A stretch of 64,000 nt of DNA from Hydrogenophilales bacterium (GCA_016703155.1 JADJCP010000002.1:1-64000); one strand, 5' to 3'; positions 1 to 9,660 are shown, counted from the stretch's first letter. A program made the numbers and translations. Notes: a model not told the origin generated them from the sequence alone.

Positions 1-927
1 GAGGACATGATGCGAATCGCATAGAGAAATAGCCGATCGGTTCCAGAGTATGCAGACAAAAGCTGATCGTATGCCGATCCGATATCACGCGCGGCTGGAT
101 CAGGGCCGATCTCAATCGTACTGGGGCGACTGTAGAGCCCGCCCCCCGCCTCGACGCGTTGATCGCGGGACCAGCGCTCGCACAGAGCCGTCCAGTTCCT
201 CGCCTCCCCATGCTCGACATCGGTCATCGCGCCCGTGGGCACCAAGCAAACGTCAACCACGACGCTCGATGCAAACTCCTTGAGCAAGGCACCGCAGGCC
301 GTGATCATGCTGTTGATCGTGGGGACGAAAGCATCGGGACGGTAGTAAAACGAGAACCCGCAGACTGCCGGATCGTGCCAGGTTTGCACCAGTTTTTCCG
401 GCTTGAGCACCTCGATGATCGATGATATCGCGCAACTCGATAGATGCATCTAGCGTCGGATCGCAGCCCGGGCCGGATATGCCCTCTATGCGGTACTCAC
501 GTGGAAATGCTGCGGTTACCACCTGCCTGAAGCGCCCTGCGGCCACAAGCGCGGCGCTCCTGCTCGTTGCGAATGCCCTTCCGATGAGCAGGATGCGTAT
601 ACGCCTGGTTCCGTCAGTCGTCGGCACGAGGCAGTATCGAAGGGAAAGGCCGGTATATGGGCCCAACTGATGCAGAGCAGACAGGAACTGGGCCTGCTTG
701 TTCGCCATTGCAGCGATACGCTGTGATTCATCCAGCCGCGCGAGGTCCGGGAAACGTGCAGCACTGAAGTCCGGGACGGACGGAATCTCAAACACCGTCT
801 GTGCGACAAAGCCCTCGACGACCTCAACCCCTGTCTCACCCGCATGGCGTGCCCCACCCCAAGCAGCGAGTTTCACCCCACCCTCGACCCGGTGCGCAAG
901 GACATCCTCGGTCACTTCGGACAACAT
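1..927 (-). pseudogene. Hypothetical protein, frameshifted, 3' end outside window
   Basis: The gene starts at ATG 927 and runs off the left edge, so the C-terminus is missing. One frame covers about 927-430. A second frame, which remains open to base 1, continues the same protein with a normal-looking composition (hydrophobic and charged residues mixed, no stop). The break coincides with a tandem 7-bp duplication, CGATGAT at 413-419 and again at 420-426. Removing one copy joins the two frames (…LRDI-IEVLKPEKL…). I do not recognise the family; no signal peptide or membrane segment is seen. It lies 15 bp downstream of the membrane protein at 943-1650 and in the same direction, so it is probably in one operon with the zinc-ribbon proteins that follow to the right. 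Confidence 0.5.
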
Positions 928-942
928 CTTTAGACTCTCAGA

Positions 943-1650
943 CTACCGATTCGGCTGCGTCGGTGACTTTGTACTTGGGGCACGGGTCTGGTTATCGCTG
1001 CCGGAGGAAGAAGCCGCCGCGCCCCCCTCGATACGGACCACTTGCGCACCACTCTCCACGATGTCGTCGACCACATTTTGGTAGACAGCTTTCATCGCGG
1101 TGCAAAACAGGCGCATGTCATCAATTTTGTAGGTGCGCGATTGGCGCTCGACAGCCATCTTCATGGCGGACATGGCCTGCTTGGCGACCATGTCCGAGGT
1201 ATGGGATTTTTTCTCCTCCAGGTAGCGCCAGACTCCAAATGCCGCCGCTGCGAAACCCACCAACGCGAACATGCTTTTGTGTATCGCTAAGCCTATCAAG
1301 ATGGCCAGTGCTCCTCCGAACAGCGCAAACTTAACGTAATCCGGTATCACGAACGCCTTTTCTTCCTCGACGGGAGTGGGCTCCATACCAATCGAAACGT
1401 GAATGTTCGCCCACCGGCCCATATAGTCGAGCCCGAAGATAACCTTGATGTCCTGGAACACGTGCCCGCGCAGCGACGCGACAATCCGCTCGCGCGACTC
1501 CTTCTCGTCCTTGATCCAGCGCGCCTTGACCAGTTTCACATCGACGGGAACCTCATAAGTCTCCATCGCGTTTAGTACGCGGCGGTGAAGCTCAGTCATG
1601 CTTAATGTGCGATCCGTGTGAGCCAGATGAGTACTCTGCTCGTCCATCAC
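943..1650 (-). CDS. Membrane protein, two hydrophobic segments, unknown function
   Basis: 235 codons, GTG start at 1650 (ATG 1647 also possible). A soluble N-terminal part of about 105 residues is followed by two hydrophobic segments (about residues 108-140) and a charged C-terminal part. It overlaps the zinc-ribbon ORF 1592-1960. In this frame the region upstream of 1650 has no stop for many codons and reads RKRRPTIV just before the start. Removing one A from the AAA run (TTT at 1681-1683 on the plus strand) would fuse it to the zinc-ribbon ORF and give one protein of about 340 residues: zinc ribbon, soluble domain, membrane anchor. Function unknown. Confidence 0.55.
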   Translation of the reverse strand: MMDEQSTHLAHTDRTLSMTELHRRVLNAMETYEVPVDVKLVKARWIKDEKESRERIVASLRGHVFQDIKVIFGLDYMGRWANIHVSIGMEPTPVEEEKAFVIPDYVKFALFGGALAILIGLAIHKSMFALVGFAAAAFGVWRYLEEKKSHTSDMVAKQAMSAMKMAVERQSRTYKIDDMRLFCTAMKAVYQNVVDDIVESGAQVVRIEGGAAASSSGSDNQTRAPSTKSPTQPNR

Positions 1651-1960
1651 GATGGTAGGACGACGCTTCCTGGTTCGACCTTTCCTCGCTCTCGGTGAAG
1701 TCCCAGATCTGCTCTCCCGCTCGCATCACGAGGATTTCCCCCGCGCTCGAAACGTTGGAGAAAGTTTTTTGGGCCATTACAGGCTGCGCGGGCGTCATGG
1801 ATGACACCGCAGTCACCGGCTCAGGTATTGAATTCACACTTTCCTCATCTAGCTGACTCGCAGGTGTTGGCGCTGCTGGCGTCTGCAAGGTGCCGCAGAA
1901 ATAGCAGAACCTGCTGTCGGGTTCCAGTTCCTGGTCACAACTCGGGTTTATGCATCGCAT
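1592..1960 (-). CDS. Zinc-ribbon protein, possibly the N-terminus of the next ORF
   Basis: 122 codons. It opens with a zinc ribbon: CINPSC near residue 3 and CYFC near residue 19. A Pro/Ser/Thr-rich linker follows. The last 20 residues are low-complexity and overlap the downstream ORF, which is what an out-of-frame tail looks like. The neighbouring gene at 2061-3136 also starts with zinc ribbons followed by a Pro-rich linker and a membrane segment, so the two are probably related in design. I favour a frameshifted single gene 943-1960 but cannot prove it. Confidence 0.5.
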   Translation of the reverse strand: MRCINPSCDQELEPDSRFCYFCGTLQTPAAPTPASQLDEESVNSIPEPVTAVSSMTPAQPVMAQKTFSNVSSAGEILVMRAGEQIWDFTESEERSNQEASSYHRDGRAEYSSGSHGSHIKHD

Positions 1961-2060
1961 ACCAACCTCCTAACAGATGTTCATGAGTTTCTAATTTCAA
2001 CCATGACGCGGCGGGAATAACCACGCGGGCCGGGTTGTTGCTTTTACCGCTGCTCCCTAG

Positions 2061-3136
2061 CTATGCTCGGGCACTCTGGAACCGACCCCACCGGTCTGGA
2101 GCGCAGTGCTTCCATTTCGCCCGCTCGACGCATAGCACTCGCTCTATAAGTTCTCTCCGCGGGCACTGATCGATGTCCTTTGCCAGTAACTCGCGCCAAC
2201 TCGCCGGACGATAGTTTTCATGCACTGGAGGGACTGCGGCCTTCACTTCTGTTGGTGCTCGCTCGGGCGCGGGCGGCAGTGCCTGGTGCGTGGCCTGTGT
2301 GGTTGGGGTGCTAGCCACACCATTATTGCCCATGGTCGTACGCGATCTGTCTGTGGCGGGAGCCGCTGCACTGTATGGCACATGGTCGCTGACTTGCGTT
2401 GCCTGCTGAGGTTGCGCTTCGACAGACGTGGCAGGTGCAAGCGTCCCAGAAGATGGCGCAATCGCACCCACGCCTTGCGTTTCCGGGGAGCTAGACGCTG
2501 TCGTTCTATCCACCGATGAAGATGTGGCAGCGAGCCCAGCCGGCGTGGCCACGGTCGATACTGTTGACGGTTCCACAGAATTGCCGGCATTAATTAAGAT
2601 GTAAGCTACCACCCCGATAATGGAGATAGCTACCAGCGCAGCGGTGGTCAACGGCAACCATGTAGTCTTCTCTGCGGGTCCGTCGGCAGCCGAGACAGGT
2701 GCGGACACTTCGACTTTCTCTGTCGGGCGCGATGGTTCGGGCAATGGTGTCCGAGATGGGGCGAGAAATAATGGGGACGCCTGGGCAGGCGACGGTATTG
2801 GCACGCTTGGTGCTGGGTGCGCCGACCTTGAAGGAGAAGTTGGCGAATCACCTGTCGAGGCACTCGCTGGTAGCGAACTTTGCGGAACCACCAGGGATGG
2901 TATTTGTTCGGCCACAGCTACTGGCATCGCAGCGGGTGCAGTCTGAGGACTTATGCCGAAGCGTGTACCGCACTTCATGCAGAAGGCAGCCCCTCTTTGT
3001 TTACCGAACCGCACTGCGGGCAGAAACGTCGGCTGATGATGGCAGTCGGTTTCGCCTTTGTGAGTTCCCTGCCACATCCTCGGCAGAAGCGCGCAACTGC
3101 TTCGTTGTTCTCGGTCCTGCAGCGGTCACATTGCAT
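2061..3136 (-). pseudogene. Double zinc-ribbon, single-pass membrane protein, frameshifted
   Basis: ATG 3136 starts a frame beginning MQCDRC with a second pair FCRGC and then FCPQC. That frame stops after about 52 codons. The downstream frame picks up exactly at FCMKC and continues to 2061. One additional G in the GGGG run (CCCC 2990-2993 on the plus strand) restores the frame and completes the second zinc ribbon (FCPQC…FCMKC). The rest is a long Pro/Ser/Ala-rich linker, one membrane helix (around LVAISIIGVVAYILI) and a low-complexity tail ending in a conserved-looking Cys-containing segment. Function unknown; the architecture resembles the double-zinc-ribbon regulators or scaffold proteins of bacterial membranes. 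Confidence 0.6.
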
Positions 3137-3328
3137 GCACTACCTCATTATGGCGACGGCCATCACACAGACAATCGCTTCATGTACCGTATAACTCAAG
3201 GACATAATGAATTCACCGATCAGTGTCCCTGTTCTGCTTATGGTGCATGATTGATTTATTAAGTCTATGTGGCTGACGTTTATTCTACAAGCAAGTCGAA
3301 ATGGAGTTCCTGAACGTGAACTTGCCAA

Positions 3329-4297
3329 TCAGCGTTTCGCGTCAACCATGGTTTTCTTGAAAAGCACGTGCATGTTCAATGGCCCGTAGGTCGGTGGCGG
3401 GTAATCGAAGGTGGCAATCAATGTATCGCTGCTGAGCATGCGAATGGCCGTCCTGCCGCTTTGGTCACGCAGGTTGGTAATGTCGCCGCACTGAGTTGAG
3501 AGTGTAACGGCTGATTTCGGCTTGCCCATCGCGCAATACCAGGCCTTAACCAAGTAGGTGTGGTTATCCCCCCTGGCGATTTTGATGCAATTTACGCCAT
3601 CATCACGCCAGCTCCCAATGATGCTTTCTGGGGCCAAACCTTTGGGGATGGGGTTCTGCATCGTCTGCGCGGTACAGAGTTGAGACTCGGTGGCCTGAAG
3701 TTGGCCGAATAATCGGCCTATCGTCTGTTGTGCTTCCTGTTCGGAGGCATTTTTCGTGTCGAGCTCTCGCTTCAGCGTTTCGTTGACCGAGCCTAGATGC
3801 ATGGCAACTGCCAGCGAGGACAGGGCGATGATGGCGATGGCAAGGATGGATACGCCTTGAGCCCAAGTTCTGGCCAATACCGAGCCGATGCCTGCACCTT
3901 TACTCACAGCACTATCTTCAGGCTGTATATCCCTGGCACAAGCCGCGACCGACAGCATCGCCTGGATGGGCTCTCTTGGCGAGAGGTAACTCAGTAAGGC
4001 GCTCATGCCAAGCAGAACCGCAGGAATCACGATGAACTGATTGAATCCCGTGACAAGAATGAGTGCCAAGGCAGAAAACGCCAACAACGCCGCCCCGATG
4101 CGTGGCCTTGTAATTACGAGACAAGCGCCCATCAACCCCATTATTGGCAGGAAAACACCTGACATGCCTCGGATCACGCCAAAACCGCCTTGGGTGTATC
4201 CATCCGTTATTGCCGGCAGAATGCCAATGGATCCAAGTCCGATTCCCAGGGCGAGAATGCTTCCGAGTATCCCGAAAATGAGCGCGCTGATCTTCAT
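3329..4297 (-). CDS. Polytopic membrane protein, unknown function
   Basis: 322 codons with ATG 4297, preceded by AGGAGGAAGTC, a good ribosome site. Four hydrophobic segments lie in the first 125 residues and a further one near residue 155. A short coiled-coil-like stretch (residues about 170-205) is followed by a C-terminal domain of about 100 residues containing three Cys. It is probably anchored in the inner membrane with the C-terminal domain on one face. It is the first gene of a minus-strand group that includes the two zinc-ribbon proteins. No family recognised. Confidence 0.65.
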   Translation of the reverse strand: MKISALIFGILGSILALGIGLGSIGILPAITDGYTQGGFGVIRGMSGVFLPIMGLMGACLVITRPRIGAALLAFSALALILVTGFNQFIVIPAVLLGMSALLSYLSPREPIQAMLSVAACARDIQPEDSAVSKGAGIGSVLARTWAQGVSILAIAIIALSSLAVAMHLGSVNETLKRELDTKNASEQEAQQTIGRLFGQLQATESQLCTAQTMQNPIPKGLAPESIIGSWRDDGVNCIKIARGDNHTYLVKAWYCAMGKPKSAVTLSTQCGDITNLRDQSGRTAIRMLSSDTLIATFDYPPPTYGPLNMHVLFKKTMVDAKR

Positions 4298-4889
4298 GAC
4301 TTCCTCCTGTCGTGCGGACTACCCGCACTCACGGTAACGGCGGAATGTCGGATTTTTTGCACCCCCCCGGGAAAAATCTATGGAAAAGCCCCTGTAGCGG
4401 GTTTATGGCGCTAATTCGGCAGGTAGGGCAAGCCTACCGCCGGGACTGGCTGCCTGATAGGGCGCTTCCAGATGCGCGCCATGGCTTTTCATCATAGGCC
4501 ATGCATACGTGATCCGCTTCACTGCATCAAAGACCGTGATCAGTTACATCCGCTTTGACGTATTCCGCGAGACCACTTCGTGCAACCAACTTTGGATGTA
4601 CATCCGAGATCTGGAAGTCGCATCGCTACGGGATGACAGCCCGAAACTGAAGCGCACTTCAGGACAGGTCTGTATGCGTTTAACAGATACATAAGGGAGC
4701 GTAGCTCGCCGCTGGCAGATAAACACATAGCTATTGCCAGTAGCGGGATGAGTTTGAGTGGCTGGATATCCCACGCGCCCTGATGCCCGTGACGATGTAG
4801 CGGTGGTGCAGGCAATCCTGGAAACACCGCCAATAAAGCCAACAACGGTAGGGAGCTGTCGCTTACATGCGATTTTTCAGGAGAATAAC
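4298..4889. other. Region without a recognised gene
   Basis: No open frame here has a convincing start, ribosome site and coding character. It must contain the promoter for the minus-strand group at 4297; an AT-rich patch with C7 (4361-4367) is the only visible irregularity. Confidence 0.4.
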
Positions 4890-5210
4890 GTGGTAAATCC
4901 AGCTGAATACCTCAACTATTTTGACGAGCTACCGTATGTCGTCGCCGTTGCTACCGAGACCATGGGGCTAAGTCCGCCCAAGATCGACCAAGGTGCGATG
5001 AGCCCCTCCGATCTCATGGATAGGGCCGAGTCGGCTATCTCAAAATATCCGGTTCACGCCTACGAGACCGGGCTCGTCGCCTTGCTCATGCTGGCCGATT
5101 GGCTGATCGCCGACACCGCTGGTCGACGCCTATTGCGTGAGCAATTTCAGCGCATCGGCGCGGTAATACAGGATGTCGAGAATGCAGGAGGCCATTCGCG
5201 GCTGTCTTGA
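4890..5210 (+). CDS. Small hypothetical protein
   Basis: 106 codons. I choose GTG 4890 because CAGGAGAA lies 5-12 bp upstream; the frame is open to 4758 but that part lacks a ribosome site. The protein is acidic with two predicted helices rich in Ala and Leu (around residues 60-75). No family recognised. It is isolated, with about 350 bp of empty sequence on its right. Confidence 0.5.
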   Translation: MVNPAEYLNYFDELPYVVAVATETMGLSPPKIDQGAMSPSDLMDRAESAISKYPVHAYETGLVALLMLADWLIADTAGRRLLREQFQRIGAVIQDVENAGGHSRLS

Positions 5211-5559
5211 TTAGCGCACGCGCGCCAAAACAAGGTTACGGGAGTACCAGAGGCGGCATCACCGCCCTGAAGTGTATCGGTCAACACAAAAGAACAAGCT
5301 CCGACACGACCAGGAAGGTAACTTTCATACGAGTCCAACCGCTCGCCATGCAAGGCTCGCATGTCTCTGATGACGCGAACCAGGATGGGTAGTCCTCCTG
5401 GCGCCCAAGGGCTCCGACTCACGCCAGGCGCAACGACCGATGAGTACGCCCGCAACCCCTTAGACCGATGGCTCCCTAGAACCATTCGATCCGGACAGAA
5501 CAGCGGGATTTATCGCTAGACGCATTGGGATACATCGCTTGCCTGCACGCATATAATGA
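5211..5559. other. Region without a recognised gene
   Basis: I see no gene, repeat or strong hairpin. It should contain the promoter for the regulator that follows. Confidence 0.35.
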
Positions 5560-6165
5560 ATGGATGAGCACCAACGCCATCCCCGATTCCAAGTATGTCT
5601 TACTCATCCCTGCGTACGGGTGTCGGACCAAGTCAGCCTTGAGAATCCACGCCTCCCGAGGATTGAGAAAAAGCCGCCCACGCCTCGTAAGCTCGCTCCC
5701 GAGCAGCAGGAACTGATCGATATCCGCAAGCAATGCAATCTGTCCCAGGCTCAGTTCGCTGACGAGTTGGGCATTGGCGTACCGCGCCTATCATCCTACG
5801 AGCACGGTCGCACCGGGAGCATCCCGGAATGGATCATGCAGGCCGCGCGCGCCCTCGCCCAGAACCAAGGTCTTGCCCAGGAACAGGCTCAGAAGCGCTT
5901 CGCTGGCCTCGATATGCCCGAGATACTGACCCGCTGGGGCGAGCGCCTGGATGTCCCCTATGAGGATAACCGCCGCCTGGCCGCGCTACTCGGTACCACC
6001 GTCCCCACCCTCACCCGCTGGAAAAACGGTCTGACCCGACCACGCCTGCAATCCCTGCTCTTCCACGAACAGATGGTCGAGCAGGCACGCTTGAAGCTCT
6101 CGAAGCAAGCCGAATGCATCGACGGGTTGGCTCAGGACCGCCTCGACGGTGCTTCCGATACTTGA
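5560..6165 (+). CDS. XRE-type helix-turn-helix regulator
   Basis: Up to 201 codons. A helix-turn-helix of the Cro/CI type is clear around residues 55-85 (QAQFADELGIGVPRLSSYE), and a second, similar half-motif appears near residue 130 (NRRLAALLGTTVPTLTRWK), so the protein may hold two DNA-binding units. The N-terminus is uncertain: ATG 5564 in another frame reads MSTNAIPDSK and would join this frame if one A were added near 5590. That would be the more natural start. It probably regulates itself or neighbouring ICE-related genes. Confidence 0.65.
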   Translation: MDEHQRHPRFQVCLTHPCVRVSDQVSLENPRLPRIEKKPPTPRKLAPEQQELIDIRKQCNLSQAQFADELGIGVPRLSSYEHGRTGSIPEWIMQAARALAQNQGLAQEQAQKRFAGLDMPEILTRWGERLDVPYEDNRRLAALLGTTVPTLTRWKNGLTRPRLQSLLFHEQMVEQARLKLSKQAECIDGLAQDRLDGASDT

Positions 6166-6382
6166 CCCGGCTGTTAACGGCGGTCAGATTCCGTAGAAAT
6201 CTGGCGTTTAGCGCCTGGCGGTGGCGCAGGGCGGCGGCAGTTGGCATCGGAGCCGCTTCGCAATGGCGACCATTCAATGGGCGCCACTGTTATCGTCGGT
6301 CTGAACTTCGGCTATGCAGCGGCTGTACCGTTACCGTCAATCAGATACTGGTCAACGAACAGCGTCTAACGCGCCGTCAACG

Positions 6383-6793
6383 TCACGCCAGCAACCTTAC
6401 ATTCAGTCCAGCCACCCGCGTAAAAGCCGTGTCGCCGGTGAAGAACAGATGGTCTTCGCCAAGCTGTAGGCATGAGGCTGCTTGCAGGGCATCCGGAGTG
6501 CGGATTCCATGTCGAGCGCGAATCACCGTGGCCAACTCGACGACATCCTTGTTTAGCTCCACCCAGATCAAGTCCGGGCGGCTAAAGAAGGCATCGTATT
6601 TAGCCAGTGTGGTGTGCTCATCCAAGCGCATCGGACGGATGCGGCATTCCAACCACGACAAGCGACTGACAGCCGCCCCCAGTTCGGGATGATCATCCGT
6701 CACCGCTCTCAATGCTGCACGCACCCGATTACCGAACGGCTCTGCGCCCTCGACCAGGTAGATCAGGGCATTGGCATCAAAGAATGCAATCAA
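6383..6793 (-). CDS. vapC: PIN-domain toxin (VapC-like ribonuclease)
   Basis: 136 codons starting at TTG 6793, overlapping the antitoxin stop as TTGA. PIN-domain acidic residues are visible: D in FFDANALIY near the start, E in LSWLEC, D in RTPDALQAA and D in FFTGDTAF. The length is normal for VapC. Such toxins cut RNA, usually tRNA or rRNA, and are held inactive by the partner protein. The pair is addictive and would stabilise the element carrying it. Confidence 0.85.
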   Translation of the reverse strand: MIAFFDANALIYLVEGAEPFGNRVRAALRAVTDDHPELGAAVSRLSWLECRIRPMRLDEHTTLAKYDAFFSRPDLIWVELNKDVVELATVIRARHGIRTPDALQAASCLQLGEDHLFFTGDTAFTRVAGLNVRLLA

Positions 6794-7065
6794 GACTCGC
6801 CCCAACCGTCGCGATCCGCTTGGATTTCGGCATCGATCTCGGTCTTGGTACGAGCGCCCGCAGGCTGGCTGAGCAGCCACTGCAACGCGCTGACACCGGC
6901 TGGGGTAGCGGGTTTGCCATGTACCAGGCGTTCGTACTCCTCCTCGGACAGGACGACAGCTGCTGGGCGATTACGCTTCAAGATATGTAGCGGACCTTGG
7001 CGCAAGCCATCCTCGATGGCGGCCATGCCACGGCGCTTGATTTCGGCGGTGGTGATGATATTCAT
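6790..7065 (-). CDS. Antitoxin of the Phd/YefM type
   Basis: 91 codons from ATG 7065. The N-terminus has the Phd fold signature (IITTAEIKRRGMAAIEDGL, then PAAVVLSEEEYERL). The C-terminal part is likely the toxin-binding tail. It overlaps the PIN toxin by 4 bp, the typical antitoxin-first order. The AT-rich sequence just upstream (7073-7135) contains repeated TAGTAC/TATTAG-like words and is the likely autoregulated promoter. Confidence 0.8.
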   Translation of the reverse strand: MNIITTAEIKRRGMAAIEDGLRQGPLHILKRNRPAAVVLSEEEYERLVHGKPATPAGVSALQWLLSQPAGARTKTEIDAEIQADRDGWGES

Positions 7066-7224
7066 AGCGATTCCAGTACTAGTAATGTGTGCATATCGCA
7101 GTTATTAGTACCAATATTAGCTTATTAAGTACCGTTTATCCAACATGGTCCGTGCGAAAAAATGAGGTGCGCTGATCCGGCTCATATCTCGGACTCGGCT
7201 GCCCAACGAAATAAGTCCATAGGG
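7066..7224. promoter_or_regulatory. AT-rich promoter region of the antitoxin/toxin pair
   Basis: The stretch 7070-7140 is much more AT-rich than its surroundings and contains AGTACTAGTA, TTAGTACCAATATTAG and TTAAGTACC, words that look like a repeated operator. Phd-type antitoxins commonly repress their own promoter at such sites. The boundaries are a guess. Confidence 0.4.
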
Positions 7225-7284
7225 TGAAAGCCTGGCAGGCAGGTCACACCGCCATTATCTGCCGCCAAATTTCTACGGATTTAC
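7225..7284 (-). repeat. 60-bp repeat, copy A (inverted relative to copy B at 37454)
   Basis: Read on the minus strand, these 60 bp match 37454-37513 on the plus strand at 53 of 60 positions, starting GTAAATCCGTA and ending CCAGG-TTTCA. The copies are 30 kb apart, in opposite orientation, and neither is in a recognised gene. They may be leftovers of a mobile element or of a duplicated flank. Confidence 0.65.
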
Positions 7285-7407
7285 GCCGCCGGCAACACCC
7301 GGATTGATGATCCGACTGTGGGTGGCTGACGAGAACGGACATTCCATGCCGATCAGTGTATAAACTGCTACCAACGCACCGTATAGAGTCATGCAATAGG
7401 TGACCCC

Positions 7408-7950
7408 ATGGCAGAGAAAAGCAAAGTGAAGGCCAGCCGACAGCCCCGTAAAGTCGTCGCGACGCCTCAAGCCACTGTGATCGAGAGCCCGATTGGCGCA
7501 GCGCTCATTGCCGCGCTTTGGGAGCGCATGGGCGAACGCACGCACACACCGAAGGAGTTGGCCGAGGCGCTCGGCATCACCTACGTCTACCTCATGGCCT
7601 TGGCACGTAGCGAGAAGCCCATCCAGCAAATCGGCCGCGAGGTATTGAAGCGCGCTGCGGACTATCTGAATATCCCGGTCGCCCAGGCCTACCTGTTGGC
7701 TGGAGCCCTGACGCCCGAGGATTTCGTCCTGTTGCCGTCGCTCGACGAACGCATCGAACGTGTTCGCGAGGCCATGACTCACGACGCCATGTGGTGTGGC
7801 CTGGCACTGACCGACGAGGTCTGGCGGAAGACACCGCAGGAAGCACGACTTCTGATCTGCATGCTCTACGAACAGTCCGCCAAAACCACTTGGCTTGAGT
7901 GGACGCTGGTACCAAAAGGTACGACAGCCAGGGTCAAGCGGGCGTCGTAA
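7408..7950 (+). CDS. Helix-turn-helix regulator, unknown target
   Basis: 180 codons from ATG 7408. A basic, disordered N-terminus of 25 residues is followed by a Cro/CI-like helix-turn-helix (TPKELAEALGITYVYLMALA, about residues 47-66) and an all-helical C-terminal part. The second half (about residues 110-170) has no recognised motif. It is convergent with the gene at 7969-8823. Confidence 0.6.
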   Translation: MAEKSKVKASRQPRKVVATPQATVIESPIGAALIAALWERMGERTHTPKELAEALGITYVYLMALARSEKPIQQIGREVLKRAADYLNIPVAQAYLLAGALTPEDFVLLPSLDERIERVREAMTHDAMWCGLALTDEVWRKTPQEARLLICMLYEQSAKTTWLEWTLVPKGTTARVKRAS

Positions 7951-7968
7951 ACCGGCTTAACCGGTAGA

Positions 7969-8823
7969 TCAACGGGAATAGCTGCGCGACTCCGAAGACG
8001 CGTAGCGCCGCAAGATACACTTCCAGCCATTGCGTGCGACGACCGCCTCAAGAAGGATGTCCAAGTACTCGTCGGCATCGACTCGGTCATCCGGAGGCAT
8101 ATCACCTTCTTCCAACTCGGCAAGTAATCGACACCGACCCTTCGGCCCGTCGACCAACTCGCGTATACGGCTATAAGCCTCGCAGGCATAAGCAAAGGTC
8201 TCGCGCTTGGTGTACTGAATCTCCAGCAGCCAAGGCCTACGCCGGGTTTCAGGCAATCCGATTGTGGCGCGCTTGCGGTTGTGGAGGATGTGCGCCGTCG
8301 CGTGAATCAGGAAATCATCGAAGTGGCCGGATTGATCCAGATATCGTGCCGACAGATAGCAGGTCGTGCCAATGCTCATGCCCGCAAGACAGGGCGCGCC
8401 TTCCGACAGGAGTATGGCATCGTTGCCTGCAAGATACAGATTCGCCAGGTCCCAGGCCGTGCCCAGCATCGGGGTCTGCTCCAGCACCTCCACGATTGTG
8501 TTCGGGTCCAGCAAAACGACTGAATTCGCGAGCAGGTCCAGAACCGCCGCTTGCTCGCGGACGGGGAACAAGCCACGCACCATGGGCGTAACCTTCCTTC
8601 GTGCAAAGTCCACGACATCGGTGCCAACCAGGCCTTTCTGCTGTAGGGCTGACGGCGTCCGGCTGCGTACCTCGGCAATGAGCGCCTTGCGCAATACGGC
8701 ATCACCCAATTGGACACAGGCATGGACGTGATCTCCAGGCCATGCCCGGAACAGCGGGTCGTGCTCGCCATGGCGAAGGTAGCGCTCGATCTCCTGCTCT
8801 GGCGTTACCCGCATTTCATTCAC
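7969..8823 (-). CDS. Hypothetical protein next to the IHF-like gene
   Basis: 284 codons from GTG 8823, which overlaps the stop of the IHF-like gene (GTGA), so the two are translationally coupled. A segment near residue 175 reads HATAHILHNRKR, faintly like a zinc-binding helix but without the catalytic Glu of HExxH. No confident family. The tight coupling suggests a nucleoid- or DNA-related job, which is inference only. Confidence 0.55.
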   Translation of the reverse strand: MNEMRVTPEQEIERYLRHGEHDPLFRAWPGDHVHACVQLGDAVLRKALIAEVRSRTPSALQQKGLVGTDVVDFARRKVTPMVRGLFPVREQAAVLDLLANSVVLLDPNTIVEVLEQTPMLGTAWDLANLYLAGNDAILLSEGAPCLAGMSIGTTCYLSARYLDQSGHFDDFLIHATAHILHNRKRATIGLPETRRRPWLLEIQYTKRETFAYACEAYSRIRELVDGPKGRCRLLAELEEGDMPPDDRVDADEYLDILLEAVVARNGWKCILRRYASSESRSYSR

Positions 8824-9122
8824 TCTTTTGCGCCATCGCCCTCATGGTCCACCGCGAGCCTGAGCTTGGGGCTGCTATGGAAGGTGGTGACCCGACGCGC
8901 ACGGATGGGAACCGCCTCGCCGGTCTTGGGATTGCTCCCCGGACGAGGTGACTTGTCACGTAGCTGAAAGCTGCCAAAACCCGGCAATTTCACTTCTGTG
9001 CCACGCTCCAATCCCAGGCTGATTTCCTCGAAGAAATCCTCGACGAACTCCTTCGCCTCGCGCTTGTTCAGACCGATCTGGTCGCAAAGCAATTCACACA
9101 ATTCCGCCTTGGTCAGAGACAT
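8820..9122 (-). CDS. IHF/HU-family DNA-binding protein (IHF alpha-like)
   Basis: 100 codons. All hallmarks of the family are present: MSLTKAELCELL at the start, the helical dimer region, FGSFQLRDKSPRPGSNPKTG and the DNA-contacting arm with RRVTTFHSSPKLR. The length equals IHF alpha (about 99). It is a second, element-borne copy rather than the chromosomal gene, judging from its isolated context. It would bend DNA at recombination, replication or promoter sites of the element. Confidence 0.85.
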   Translation of the reverse strand: MSLTKAELCELLCDQIGLNKREAKEFVEDFFEEISLGLERGTEVKLPGFGSFQLRDKSPRPGSNPKTGEAVPIRARRVTTFHSSPKLRLAVDHEGDGAKE

Positions 9123-9168
9123 ACCCGTTTTCCTGTTGATAACATTGATGTCTACACAAAACCTTGGA

Positions 9169-9660
9169 TCAGACGCTGGTCTTCAGGTCGGCAAGCGTGA
9201 TCATCAGGGTCATCGGATCCAAGGGCGAGGATTCGAAACCCACCTGCTCGTAAAATGCCTTGGCTTCGCTGGACAAGGCGTGAGTAATGACGCCGCGGAT
9301 GCCGATGGTATCGGCGGCCTGAATCACCCGCAGTGCGGCATCGCGTACCAAGGCCCGTCCCAGTTCCCTGCCCTGCCACGCCTTGTCCACGGCCAGGCGC
9401 TCCAGCACCACGACGGGAATCGGGTTCGGCATATTCCGGCGTAGGCGGCCCGAGGCTTCTTCCACGGTGATGGCGCTCGACGCCAGGGCGTAATTCGCCA
9501 TGACACGGCGCCCCTCACAGGCGACGAAGGTGCGCGATGCACCGGAGTGCTGGTTTTTCAGGGCGCGGCGTTTCAGCCAGGTGTCCAGACTCGCCACGCC
9601 CGAGGCGAAGGCTTCGATATCGTGGTGAACGGCGAGCGGCTCGGGTGCCGAAACCGTCAT
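9169..9660 (-). CDS. GNAT acetyltransferase toxin (TacT/AtaT type)
   Basis: 163 codons. The GNAT acetyl-CoA binding motif is seen around residues 92-105 (WQGRELGRALVRDA), and the C-terminal YEQVGF is typical. The small acetyltransferases paired with a DUF1778 antitoxin acetylate aminoacyl-tRNA and stop translation. The start ATG 9660 overlaps the antitoxin stop by 4 bp, the standard order. Confidence 0.85.
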   Translation of the reverse strand: MTVSAPEPLAVHHDIEAFASGVASLDTWLKRRALKNQHSGASRTFVACEGRRVMANYALASSAITVEEASGRLRRNMPNPIPVVVLERLAVDKAWQGRELGRALVRDAALRVIQAADTIGIRGVITHALSSEAKAFYEQVGFESSPLDPMTLMITLADLKTSV

